Shown here in pieces: positions 6,829 to 14,713 of a stretch of DNA of 14,713 nucleotides. The notes under the pieces are model-generated. The model was not told where the DNA came from. It saw only the letters and a program-made list of their open reading frames with translations, and ran no database searches. Source of the DNA: CADCVW01 sp035644935 (GTDB lineage: Bacteria > Pseudomonadota > Alphaproteobacteria > Sphingomonadales > Sphingomonadaceae); assembly GCA_035644935.1 (NCBI GenBank), contig DASQNO010000099.1, forward strand, positions 1 to 14,713, written 5' to 3'. The translations under genes were made by a program, and so were the position numbers. Within the stretch, counting starts at the first letter, position 1. Each line of letters opens with the position of its first letter.

Positions 6829-7781
6829 GAACGCGATCCTTCTTGGCGGCTGGCGGGTGAGACGGGCGGGGCGGCGGTGCGCGTGGCGGAGCGCAGCGTC
6901 GCCGAACGCGAACGGGGGTTGGCGGCCTGCTCCGCCGCGGATGGGCGGACGGCCTTCTGGATGCGGCTGAAGGTCGCCGCCGCGGCGGGCGCGACCTCGG
7001 CCGGGGCGTGGCGAGAGCGCGCGGGCGCGATGCCGCCGCGGTCCTTGAGGAAGCGCTTGACGATGCGGTCCTCCAGGCTGTGGAACGTCACCACCGCCAG
7101 GCGCCCGCCCGGCTTCAACACCTTTTCCGCGGCCTCCAGCCCTTCGGCGAGCTCGTCCAGCTCGCCGTTCAGATGAATGCGGATCGCCTGAAACGTGCGC
7201 GTCGCGGGATCCTTCTTCATCCCCGGGTGATGGCCGACGGCGGTGCGCACCACGGCGGCGAGCTCGGCGGTGCGCGTCAGCGGCCGCGCGGCGACGATCG
7301 CCCGCGCGATGCGGCGCGAGCGCGGCTCCTCGCCAAAAGCGTAGAGAATGTCGGCGATGACCGCCTCGTCGGCGCTGTTGAGGAACTCGGCGGCGCTCTG
7401 CCCGTCGCGGCTCATGCGCATGTCGAGCGGGCCGTCCGCCCCGAAGGAAAAGCCGCGCTCCGCCCGGTCGAGCTGCATCGAGGACACGCCGATGTCGAGC
7501 GTGACGCCGTCCGCGGCGTCGACATGCGCGGCAAGGTTGGCGAAGCGATCCTCCACCAGCCGCAGGCGCGGCGCGGCGGCGGCAAGCGCTTGCCCTTCGC
7601 GGATCGCGTCGGGGTCGCGGTCGAACGCGGTCACCGCGGCGCCCGCCTCCAGGATGGCGCGCGCATATCCACCCGCGCCGAACGTGCCGTCGACATGATG
7701 TTCGCCGGGTACCGGGGCGAGCGCGGCGAGGACCTCGGGAAGCAGCACGGGAACGTGCGCGGGGGATGCATTGGGCGTCAT
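6825..7781 (-). CDS. rsmH: 16S rRNA (cytosine(1402)-N(4))-methyltransferase RsmH (MraW)
   Basis: RsmH methylates N4 of C1402 in 16S rRNA using S-adenosylmethionine and is normally the second gene of dcw clusters. The 318 residues match the usual 300-320. Motifs: HVPVLLPEVL at 9-18, the SAM-binding DGTFGAGGY at 31-39, FDRDPDAI near 55, DIGVSSMQLD, the PLDMRMS loop, RTFQAIRIHLNGEL, and the C-terminal VTFHSLEDRIVKRF. A C-terminal Arg/Ser/Ala stretch (ANPRSRSATLRSATR) is family-typical. The ATG at 7781 overlaps the mraZ stop and its own TGA overlaps the ftsL ATG, so translation should be coupled on both sides. Confidence 0.98.
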   Translation of the reverse strand: MTPNASPAHVPVLLPEVLAALAPVPGEHHVDGTFGAGGYARAILEAGAAVTAFDRDPDAIREGQALAAAAPRLRLVEDRFANLAAHVDAADGVTLDIGVSSMQLDRAERGFSFGADGPLDMRMSRDGQSAAEFLNSADEAVIADILYAFGEEPRSRRIARAIVAARPLTRTAELAAVVRTAVGHHPGMKKDPATRTFQAIRIHLNGELDELAEGLEAAEKVLKPGGRLAVVTFHSLEDRIVKRFLKDRGGIAPARSRHAPAEVAPAAAATFSRIQKAVRPSAAEQAANPRSRSATLRSATRTAAPPVSPASRQEGSRS

Positions 7782-8269
7782 GCGGCCAGCCCCCGCTCTT
7801 CCATGCGGTAGCGCGCGATGTCCTTCATATCCTCGTCGATGTCATCGTGGCCGAGGAAGCTGCGTGGGTTCCAGATCTGGAACGTCTCGCCCGCGCCGAT
7901 GAACAGTGCCAGGTCCTCGATGCCGCCCTTGCGGCGCATCATCGGCGGCAGGAGCACGCGGCCGCCCGAATCATAAGGCACTTCCTCGGTGGCGCCGAAC
8001 GCCAGCATGTTGCGGCGGTGGTAGGTGGCCAGCGCCGCCGGCTCGGCCTCCTCGCGCTCGTACAAGCGCTCGAGCTTGGCGTGCTGCACGGCGGCATAGC
8101 CATGGTCGTAGGCGGAGATGCAGGGGAAGCTGTCGTGCTTGGCCAAGACCAAGGCCTTGGCATCGCCGCGCTTTTCAACAACCGAGCGGAGAAAGGCGGG
8201 AATCGAAACCCGTCCCTTGGCGTCGACCGCGTTGAGCGCGCTGCCTTGGAACAGATGCTCGAACGCCAC
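7778..8269 (-). CDS. mraZ: transcriptional regulator MraZ
   Basis: MraZ is the DNA-binding autoregulator of the dcw cluster, built of two AbrB-like half-domains and forming ring oligomers in studied species. The first domain is visible at HLFQGSALNAVDAKGRVSIPA with the DAKGR motif; the second at YDSGGRVLLPPMMRRKGGI, followed by IGAGETFQIWNP, which fits the family end. I chose the GTG at 8269 (VAFEHLFQGSAL): GGGAG lies 10 nt upstream, and family members start about seven residues before the FxGxxxLNxDxKGR block. This gives 163 residues. An alternative in-frame GTG at 8287 would add six residues (MGSLCG) but is preceded by a pyrimidine-rich stretch without a ribosome site. The TGA overlaps the rsmH ATG by 4 nt. 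Confidence 0.93.
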   Translation of the reverse strand: MAFEHLFQGSALNAVDAKGRVSIPAFLRSVVEKRGDAKALVLAKHDSFPCISAYDHGYAAVQHAKLERLYEREEAEPAALATYHRRNMLAFGATEEVPYDSGGRVLLPPMMRRKGGIEDLALFIGAGETFQIWNPRSFLGHDDIDEDMKDIARYRMEERGLAA

Positions 8270-8406
8270 GCCGCACAGGCTCCCCACAGGAGGGCGGAGC
8301 CTGGCTGTGCACCGTGCCGGGGCGTTCCCCTGTCCACGATGCGATGCGCTTTACGAGCGCCCGCCGACCCCTGCCTTCAGAGCGCTGTGAGTAACATGCG
8401 CACCAG

Positions 8407-8450
8407 TGGGAAACAATGGGATTTGATGGGTATTCATGGGCAACACTGGA
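8407..8450 (+). promoter_or_regulatory. candidate MraZ operator: 10-bp-phased TGGG boxes
   Basis: On the plus strand TGGG occurs at 8407-8410, 8417-8420, 8427-8430 and 8437-8440, with a degenerate TGGA at 8447-8450, each exactly 10 bp apart. Studied MraZ proteins bind direct TGGGN repeats separated by 5 nt, so the period matches. The array lies about 140-180 bp upstream of the mraZ start, which fits autoregulation of the dcw promoter. Relative to mraZ the boxes read on the opposite strand (as CCCA); I am not sure how common this orientation is. The binding role is an inference from pattern and position. Confidence 0.75.
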
Positions 8451-8494
8451 TTGCGAGGGTTTCACCTACGTTTGTTCTGGAAAGTTGCCGAGTT

Positions 8495-8509
8495 GTTCTT
8501 GAACTGTTC
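8495..8509. promoter_or_regulatory. candidate LexA (SOS) box, GTTC-N7-GTTC
   Basis: GTTC at 8495-8498 and GTTC at 8506-8509 are separated by exactly 7 nt (TTGAACT). GTTC-N7-GTTC is the published consensus of LexA sites in alphaproteobacteria. It lies about 225 bp upstream of mraZ, on the far side of the TGGG array. An eight-base match can be fortuitous (about 0.4-0.5 expected anywhere in a window of this size on both strands), so the intergenic location is the main support. Confidence 0.4.
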
Positions 8510-8522
8510 GCTTGAACGTGCC

Positions 8523-8531
8523 TGTGGATAA
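8523..8531 (-). promoter_or_regulatory. perfect DnaA box (TTATCCACA)
   Basis: The plus strand reads TGTGGATAA, the reverse complement of the strict consensus DnaA box TTATCCACA. It lies in the intergenic region about 255 bp upstream of the mraZ start. A 9-base match has about 0.1 expected chance occurrences in the window. It could link dcw transcription to replication status, or be incidental. Confidence 0.45.
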
Positions 8532-8586
8532 CTATGTTGAGTTCTTCGCGCGCGGACGACTCCCGCGGCTCCACGCGCCGGCAGAA

Positions 8587-8880
8587 CTAGCGCCGGCGCT
8601 CCGGGCGCAGTGGGTCTTCCACAGGCACGGTGCGGGCGGTCGCGGCGGGCGCCGCGGGCGCGCTGCCGGGGGCGACGCCGAGCGCGGCAAGCGGCTCGTC
8701 CGACGCGTTGGCGGGGGCCGGCGCGACCTGCCCGGCCGCCTCGATGCCGGTGGCTGTGATCGGCTGCTCGTCGCTGGCGCGGGTGAACACGGCGCCCAGC
8801 ATGACCAGCAGGAACACGAAGGCGAGCCCGGTCAGGCCGATGCGTATGCGCTGGTTATGGGCTGGGTGGCTGTCCGACAT
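8587..8880 (-). CDS. small single-pass membrane protein of unknown function
   Basis: I do not recognise a named family. The 97-residue product has a short polar N-terminus (MSDSHPAHNQRIR), one hydrophobic segment at about 14-33 (LTGLAFVFLLVMLGAVF), and a Pro/Ala-rich tail (about 34-97) ending in Arg residues. The charge pattern puts the tail most likely in the periplasm. Nothing in the sequence identifies a partner. It is on the same strand as the dcw cluster and ends 317 nt before mraZ, so it may share a transcript with it or simply precede it. No clear Shine-Dalgarno sequence precedes the ATG. A plus-strand open frame overlaps, but it is low-complexity there and looks like a shadow. The well-formed membrane segment supports this gene. 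Confidence 0.6.
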   Translation of the reverse strand: MSDSHPAHNQRIRIGLTGLAFVFLLVMLGAVFTRASDEQPITATGIEAAGQVAPAPANASDEPLAALGVAPGSAPAAPAATARTVPVEDPLRPERRR

Positions 8881-9010
8881 GGCGCTGCGCAGGAGAGATA
8901 GGGGCTCAGGCGCCGCCTGTCACGGTTCGTCGCTGTTTTGCGTAGCGGGGCGGAGCATGCGCCGTTTGCCGATTGACGGCGGGCCGGGCGGGCGGCAGGG
9001 GTTCGCACCC

Positions 9011-9415
9011 ATGACAAAGCCATCCCCACTCTTCGCCGTCGCAGCCGCGACCCTTTTCACCCTCGCCGCTTGCGGCCAGTCCGAGCCGGACGTCGTCGGC
9101 GGCGCGCCCGAGGACGCGACCTCTATCGCCGCCAAGAACAAGGCGCCGGTCGAACTGCCGCCCGCGATCGCGAGCAGCAAGACGTTCCGGTGCAAGGACA
9201 AGAGCGTCGTCTATGTCAACTTCCTGACTGACGGCCTCACCGCCAATGTCCGAGACAAGGAAGAAGAGCCGCCCGCCGTCACGCTCAAGGCGCCGGCCGC
9301 GGGCGAGCCCTTCGTTGGCGTCCCGCCGTCGGGCGACGGCTTCAAGCTGGTCGGCAGCGGCGACGAGGTGACCTACACCTCTCCCGACGGCGGCACGCAG
9401 GTCTGCAAGGCCTGA
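9011..9415 (+). CDS. small lipoprotein, possibly MliC-like (C-type lysozyme inhibitor fold)
   Basis: The ATG at 9011 follows CAGGGG by 9 nt and begins a lipoprotein signal (MTKPSPLFAVAAATLFTLAAC) with lipobox LAAC and Cys21. The frame is open further upstream, but that part carries no signal and lies opposite the 97-residue gene. The 134-residue product has a charged linker (about 22-55), then FRCKDKSVVYVNF, a variable middle, LVGSGDEVTYTSPDGG and a terminal QVCKA. One Cys at each end of the domain suggests a disulfide. The arrangement (FxC, beta strands, SGxxxxYxSP, late Cys) resembles MliC-type inhibitors of C-type lysozyme, but the match is loose and the family call is tentative. It lies convergent to the S41 protease gene, with a shared terminator. 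Confidence 0.8.
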   Translation: MTKPSPLFAVAAATLFTLAACGQSEPDVVGGAPEDATSIAAKNKAPVELPPAIASSKTFRCKDKSVVYVNFLTDGLTANVRDKEEEPPAVTLKAPAAGEPFVGVPPSGDGFKLVGSGDEVTYTSPDGGTQVCKA

Positions 9416-9446
9416 TCGGCCGACCCTAGAACCCGTTCCACAAACA

Positions 9447-9476
9447 AGGGGCGGCGGTCGCAAGACCGCCGCCCCT
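9447..9476. terminator. bidirectional hairpin terminator between convergent genes
   Basis: AGGGGCGGCGGTC (9447-9459) and GACCGCCGCCCCT (9464-9476) form a perfect 13-bp stem closed by a GCAA tetraloop. It lies between the lipoprotein stop (9415) and the S41 protease stop (9501), so it can serve both convergent genes. The flank on the minus strand is moderately T-rich (TGTTTG); on the plus strand it is CTCTTCG, so the T tract is weak in both directions. Confidence 0.8.
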
Positions 9477-9500
9477 CTTCGTAGACGCCAATCCGAGGCG

Positions 9501-10955
9501 TCAGAACGCCCCCGGCACCTCGCGTTGCACCGTGCTCGGCCGGTCGGGGGTCAACAGCGCGCGCCGCTCGCCCTCGGACACCAACAGGCTCCCCTGCCCG
9601 CCGCTGCTGGTGATCGGCGAACAGCTGCGCCCGGCCAGGAAGTCCAGCGCTGAACGCGTGGACGCCTCCTGCGGGTCGCCCAGCGGCCGCGTGATGTCGT
9701 CCGCCGCGCGGCAGCTCGCCCCGACCTTGTTCGCCAGTCCCTGGAAGTAATCGCCCTGCCGGTCCGCGTTCTGCGTCGCGAACGCCACCACGCGCAGCCG
9801 GTCGTCGCACTGGTCGCGGTCCAGCGCGATCTGCCCCACCGGCTTGCCAAAGGTGTTGGTGCCGATCAGCGCCGACCGCTCGCGAAGATACGGGATCATG
9901 GAATTGATCACGAGTTCGCTCGCCGACGCGGTGCCGCCCGTGCCGATAAAGGCCAGGCGCGTCGGCGCGATCGATTGCGGCTGCGGGTTGAAGAAGCGCG
10001 TCGAATTGTTGGACGACTTCTCCGGCCGGAAAGCGGTGATCGAGAAGATGTCGCGCGTCGACCGGTCGCGTCCGAGCAGATCGCCCATCAGATTGGCGAT
10101 CGAAACCAGGCCGCCGCCATTGTAGCGGAAGTCCACCACCACCTCGGTGATCCCGGCGTCGCGGAAGTTCTGAAATGCCGTGCGCAATGCCGGATCGGCG
10201 GTCGATATGAACGTGCGCAGGTTGACGTAGCCGACGCGCTTCCCGCCGTCCTCGATGACCTTGGCGCCGTAGCGAGACGAAACGGGCGTCAGTTCGAACT
10301 CGGTCTTGCGGACCGTCACGTCGCGCGTGCCGGCCGCGTCGGTGATGCGCAACACGCGCGTGACGCCGACGTCCTGCGGGCCCAGCGCGGCGTTGAGGCC
10401 CGCGCTGCCCTCGGCGGACAGGATTGCGTTCACCGTTCGCAGATCCGACGCGCTGGTGCCGATCGCGACGATTTCCGTACCGCGGTCGATGCCCGCCGCG
10501 AGCGCGGGAGCGCCTTCGAACGCTTCCGACACGAACAGGCGGCGATTGGCCGAGTCGAGCGACAGACGAATACCGAAACCGGCGCTCGAGCCCGAGTTGA
10601 AGAACGCCGTCTCCTCCTTGATCGACGTCAGGTAGGTGAAGAAGCGGTCACGCCCCTGCGCCCGCGCGGTCGCGGTGAGCGAATCGATATACTCTTCCAC
10701 CGTGCTCTGTGTCGGCGTGCGATTGGCGGGAAGCGTTTCGGGGAAAAGATACCATTCGTTGATCTGGCCACCGGCCCAGTTCTGACGCTCGCGTACCGAA
10801 CAGCCGGCAGGCATTTGCGAAGACGGTGGCGGAGGGGGAGGCGGTACGACGCCGATGGGTTCGCCGGCGACCGGCGGGCGGGGGCTGTCGCCTCCACCGC
10901 CGCCGCATGCGGAAAGAAGCGCAAAGGCGCTGAGGGCCGAGACGAATTTACGCAT
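9501..10955 (-). CDS. S41 family (CtpA/Tsp-like) peptidase, predicted lipoprotein
   Basis: This is a 484-residue serine protease of the carboxyl-terminal-processing type, expected in the periplasm and anchored by lipid. The N-terminus has a lipoprotein signal ending LLSAC (Cys17), then a Gly run and a linker with seven consecutive prolines at 38-44. A helical segment at about 55-115 is followed by a PDZ-like region at about 120-215 (GFGIRLSL, GAPALAAGIDRGTEIVAI), then the protease core: VGYVNLRTF, VVVDFRYNGGG at 272-282, GTASASELV with nucleophile Ser346, and GTNTFGKPVGQ with Lys371. Ser-Lys spacing is 25, as in CtpA. Several Cys in the last hundred residues and Cys52 could form disulfides. 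GGAG lies 11 nt before the ATG. Its substrate cannot be told from the sequence. Confidence 0.92.
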   Translation of the reverse strand: MRKFVSALSAFALLSACGGGGGDSPRPPVAGEPIGVVPPPPPPPSSQMPAGCSVRERQNWAGGQINEWYLFPETLPANRTPTQSTVEEYIDSLTATARAQGRDRFFTYLTSIKEETAFFNSGSSAGFGIRLSLDSANRRLFVSEAFEGAPALAAGIDRGTEIVAIGTSASDLRTVNAILSAEGSAGLNAALGPQDVGVTRVLRITDAAGTRDVTVRKTEFELTPVSSRYGAKVIEDGGKRVGYVNLRTFISTADPALRTAFQNFRDAGITEVVVDFRYNGGGLVSIANLMGDLLGRDRSTRDIFSITAFRPEKSSNNSTRFFNPQPQSIAPTRLAFIGTGGTASASELVINSMIPYLRERSALIGTNTFGKPVGQIALDRDQCDDRLRVVAFATQNADRQGDYFQGLANKVGASCRAADDITRPLGDPQEASTRSALDFLAGRSCSPITSSGGQGSLLVSEGERRALLTPDRPSTVQREVPGAF

Positions 10956-11065
10956 AACTGCTTAAGCTCCAGAAATCGTTCGGTTTCTTAGCAGCTAAAC
11001 GCGCGGGCGTCAGCAACAATCTTGACGGCCCGCTCGCGCGGCCCGCGCAGGTAGCGGCGATTGGA

Positions 11066-11431
11066 TTACCAGCGGTTGGGCGCGACGCGCAGCACGCGGC
11101 CGGAGCGCCGGTCCACCAGCACGACGTTGGGACCGTAGCGAACCCAAAGCTGATCGCGCGTGGCGGGTGGTAGTCCGACGGGGTCGGCAACGACATATCC
11201 GGCGGCATAGAAAGCAGGGGCAAGGCGCTGCCCGGCGACGGGCGCGGTATAGGCCCAACCGGCACCGGGCGGAACATAGGCGGACCCCGGCAGGCGGTTG
11301 TCCACGGTCAGGATGTCGCCCCGGTGGGGCCGCGCGACGTGCGCATCGCCGGCTGAAGCGCCAACCGTCTGTGCGGCCGGCGTTCCCGCCATCGCCGCGA
11401 GAACCGCCAGGCTCACATTCAACACCGACAT
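11066..11431 (-). CDS. RcnB-like exported protein
   Basis: I chose the ATG at 11431 (MSVLNVSLAVLAAMAG) because GGAGG lies 8 nt upstream of it. The ATG six bases earlier (11437) sits only 2 nt from that site, and the open frame starting at 11467 would put polar residues ahead of the signal. The 121-residue product has a cleavable-looking signal peptide (about 1-20, with AQT after the hydrophobic core). Its mature part ends in LPPATRDQLWVRYGPNVVLVDR, SGRVLRVAPNRW. The closing pattern (aromatic-V-R-x-G/Y-N-x-V-L-V-D-x-x-S/T-G-x-V) resembles the C-terminal domain of RcnB-family periplasmic proteins, named for E. coli nickel/cobalt homeostasis. It lacks an obvious metal-binding His cluster, so a role in metal handling should not be assumed. 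Confidence 0.75.
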   Translation of the reverse strand: MSVLNVSLAVLAAMAGTPAAQTVGASAGDAHVARPHRGDILTVDNRLPGSAYVPPGAGWAYTAPVAGQRLAPAFYAAGYVVADPVGLPPATRDQLWVRYGPNVVLVDRRSGRVLRVAPNRW

Positions 11432-11541
11432 CCCCATGTCCTCCCTGCTTCCGGCTACGTATCCCACATCGAAGATGAACGCCAGTTTAGCGGGATTTGC
11501 GCCCTCCCAGCGCCCCGGCGCTTCTGCTAGGCGCGGTTCCC

Positions 11542-13746
<2,205 letters not shown>

Positions 13747-13758
<12 letters not shown>

Positions 13759-13780
13759 CGCCGCGCATGGACGCCGGCAC
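13747..13780. promoter_or_regulatory. inverted repeat spanning the purL stop and the next start codon
   Basis: GTGCCGGCGT (13747-13756) and ACGCCGGCAC (13771-13780) are perfectly complementary over 10 bp, with a 14-nt loop. The purL stop begins in the left stem and the downstream ATG (13767-13769) lies in the loop. A shorter competing hairpin, CGGCG-TAA-CGCCG (13751-13763), shares the left arm. No T tract follows, so it is not a typical terminator; a role in translation coupling is an inference. Confidence 0.6.
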
Positions 13781-14713
13781 GTCGCCCACCGCGCCATCGG
13801 ACCGCATCGCCAGCCTGGACGTCCTGCGCGGCGTCGCGGTGATGGGCATTTTCGCAATGAACATCGTCAACTTCGCGATGCCGGACGCCGCGCAGAGCAA
13901 CCCGGCGGCGTTCGGGCACGACGGCCCCGCCGACCTCCTCGCCTGGCTCGCGGCGTTCGTCGCCGTGGAGGGCAAGATGCGGGGGCTGTTCTCGTTCCTG
14001 TTCGGCGCGTCGCTGCTGCTCGTGGTCACGCGCGCCCAGCAGGCGGGCGAGCCCGGACAGCGCGTCCATTTTGCGCGCATGGGGTGGCTGCTGGCGCTGG
14101 GCGCCGCGCACGCGGTGCTCGTGTGGGACGGCGACATACTGGTGCAGTACGCGCTCGTCGGGATGCTCGCGTTCGGCTTCCGGCAGCTATTCCCCCAGGA
14201 ACTGGCCGTCGCCGTTGCGCTGCTGCTGGCCGTGCAGTTGCTGGCCGTCGCCGGGCTCGGCGCGGCGCTGGGCGCGACGGGCTCGGCGGGCGCCTATGCC
14301 GCCCCCGCCCCGGCGGCGCTGGCGGCGGACCTGGCGCTGCACCGCGGACCCTACGCCGCGCTCGTCGCGCACCGTCTGGGCGACCTCGTCCCCGACAACC
14401 TGATCAATCTCGCCTTCTACGGCTGCGAAACGCTGGCCTACATGCTGGCGGGGATGTGGGGGCTGAAGACGGGCTTCCTGACCGGCGCGTGGACGCCCGG
14501 GCGCTACCGGCGCGTGGCGGCGCTCTGCCTGGGGCTGACGATCCCCGCCTACGCGGCGCTGGGCCTCGCCTACTGGACCGGCGGGTTCGACACGGACGCG
14601 GCGTTCGCGGTGACGACGGTCATTCCCACCGTGCTGCGCCCGATCATGGTGGTCGGGCTCGCCGCCTTTATCGTGCTGACCGCGGGCGGCGGCGCGCTGA
14701 CCGCGCGGATCGC
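13767..14713 (+). CDS. DUF418/YeiB-type multi-pass membrane protein (C-terminus outside window)
   Basis: Reading from the ATG at 13767, 8 nt after the purL stop, I find an open frame through the right edge (315 complete codons). The N-terminus shows the family signature RIASLDVLRGVAVMGIFAMN (13-32) and then GKMRGLFSFLFGAS (69-82). At least seven hydrophobic segments follow (about 18-38, 56-88, 104-120, 125-140, 145-170, 215-235, 248-270). Proteins with this layout belong to the DUF418/YeiB group of inner-membrane proteins, whose biochemical role is not established. There is no Shine-Dalgarno sequence just upstream, so translation may depend on ribosomes finishing purL. The conserved C-terminal DUF418 domain itself would lie mostly beyond the window, so the call rests on the N-terminal half. 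Confidence 0.9.
   Translation, partial: MDAGTSPTAPSDRIASLDVLRGVAVMGIFAMNIVNFAMPDAAQSNPAAFGHDGPADLLAWLAAFVAVEGKMRGLFSFLFGASLLLVVTRAQQAGEPGQRVHFARMGWLLALGAAHAVLVWDGDILVQYALVGMLAFGFRQLFPQELAVAVALLLAVQLLAVAGLGAALGATGSAGAYAAPAPAALAADLALHRGPYAALVAHRLGDLVPDNLINLAFYGCETLAYMLAGMWGLKTGFLTGAWTPGRYRRVAALCLGLTIPAYAALGLAYWTGGFDTDAAFAVTTVIPTVLRPIMVVGLAAFIVLTAGGGALTARI

Noticed and set aside
8389..8416. TTGTTT-16-TTACTC on the minus strand as a sigma70-like promoter for mraZ, overlapping the first TGGG boxes
   Set aside because: Both hexamers match the consensus poorly and sphingomonad promoters are hard to call by eye; too weak to list.
8512..8901. A plus-strand open frame just after the LexA-type box, considered as a small SOS division inhibitor
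   Set aside because: No ribosome site, no hydrophobic segment, composition dominated by Gly/Arg, and it overlaps the better-supported minus-strand membrane protein gene.
11020..11040. GC-rich imperfect hairpin between the RcnB-like and S41 genes as a terminator
   Set aside because: The stem is short with a bulge and no T tract follows; the region is simply very GC-rich.

Overview
The window looks like a high-GC alphaproteobacterial chromosome, most likely a sphingomonad (Sphingomonas or a close relative). This rests on the GC-rich coding bias, the character of the MurD, FtsI and FtsL proteins, a meso-diaminopimelate-type MurE, and a REP-like GC-rich palindromic repeat of a kind familiar from alphaproteobacterial genomes. 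No database search was possible, so the genus is an inference.

Positions 1-8269 (minus strand) hold the first eight genes of the division and cell wall (dcw) cluster in canonical order: mraZ, rsmH, ftsL, ftsI, murE, murF, mraY and murD, the last cut by the left edge. Seven consecutive junctions overlap or nearly touch (ATGA, ATGA, ATGA, TAATG, ATGA, a 2-nt gap, GTGA). They read as one translationally coupled operon that supplies the cytoplasmic steps of peptidoglycan precursor synthesis, the lipid I step and the septal transpeptidase with its FtsL partner.

The 317 bases upstream of mraZ (8270-8586) are regulatory. They contain a 10-bp-phased array of TGGG boxes matching the MraZ operator pattern, a GTTC-N7-GTTC site matching the alphaproteobacterial LexA box, and a perfect DnaA box. 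Upstream lie a small membrane protein gene (minus strand) and, divergently, a small lipoprotein gene (plus strand). The lipoprotein gene converges on an S41 lipoprotein protease gene, with a strong bidirectional terminator hairpin between them. An RcnB-like exported protein gene follows on the minus strand.

From 11542 rightward the plus strand carries purL (formylglycinamidine ribonucleotide synthase, small-type PurL). Eight bases later comes a DUF418/YeiB-type membrane protein gene cut by the right edge. A perfect 10-bp inverted repeat spans that junction and holds the downstream start codon in its loop.

The most unusual observation is in murD. A composite palindromic repeat pair of about 142 bp lies in frame inside this essential gene and adds roughly 45 residues to the UDP-substrate-binding N-terminal domain without breaking the frame. 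I see no classic mobile element, CRISPR array, tRNA or rRNA in the window.
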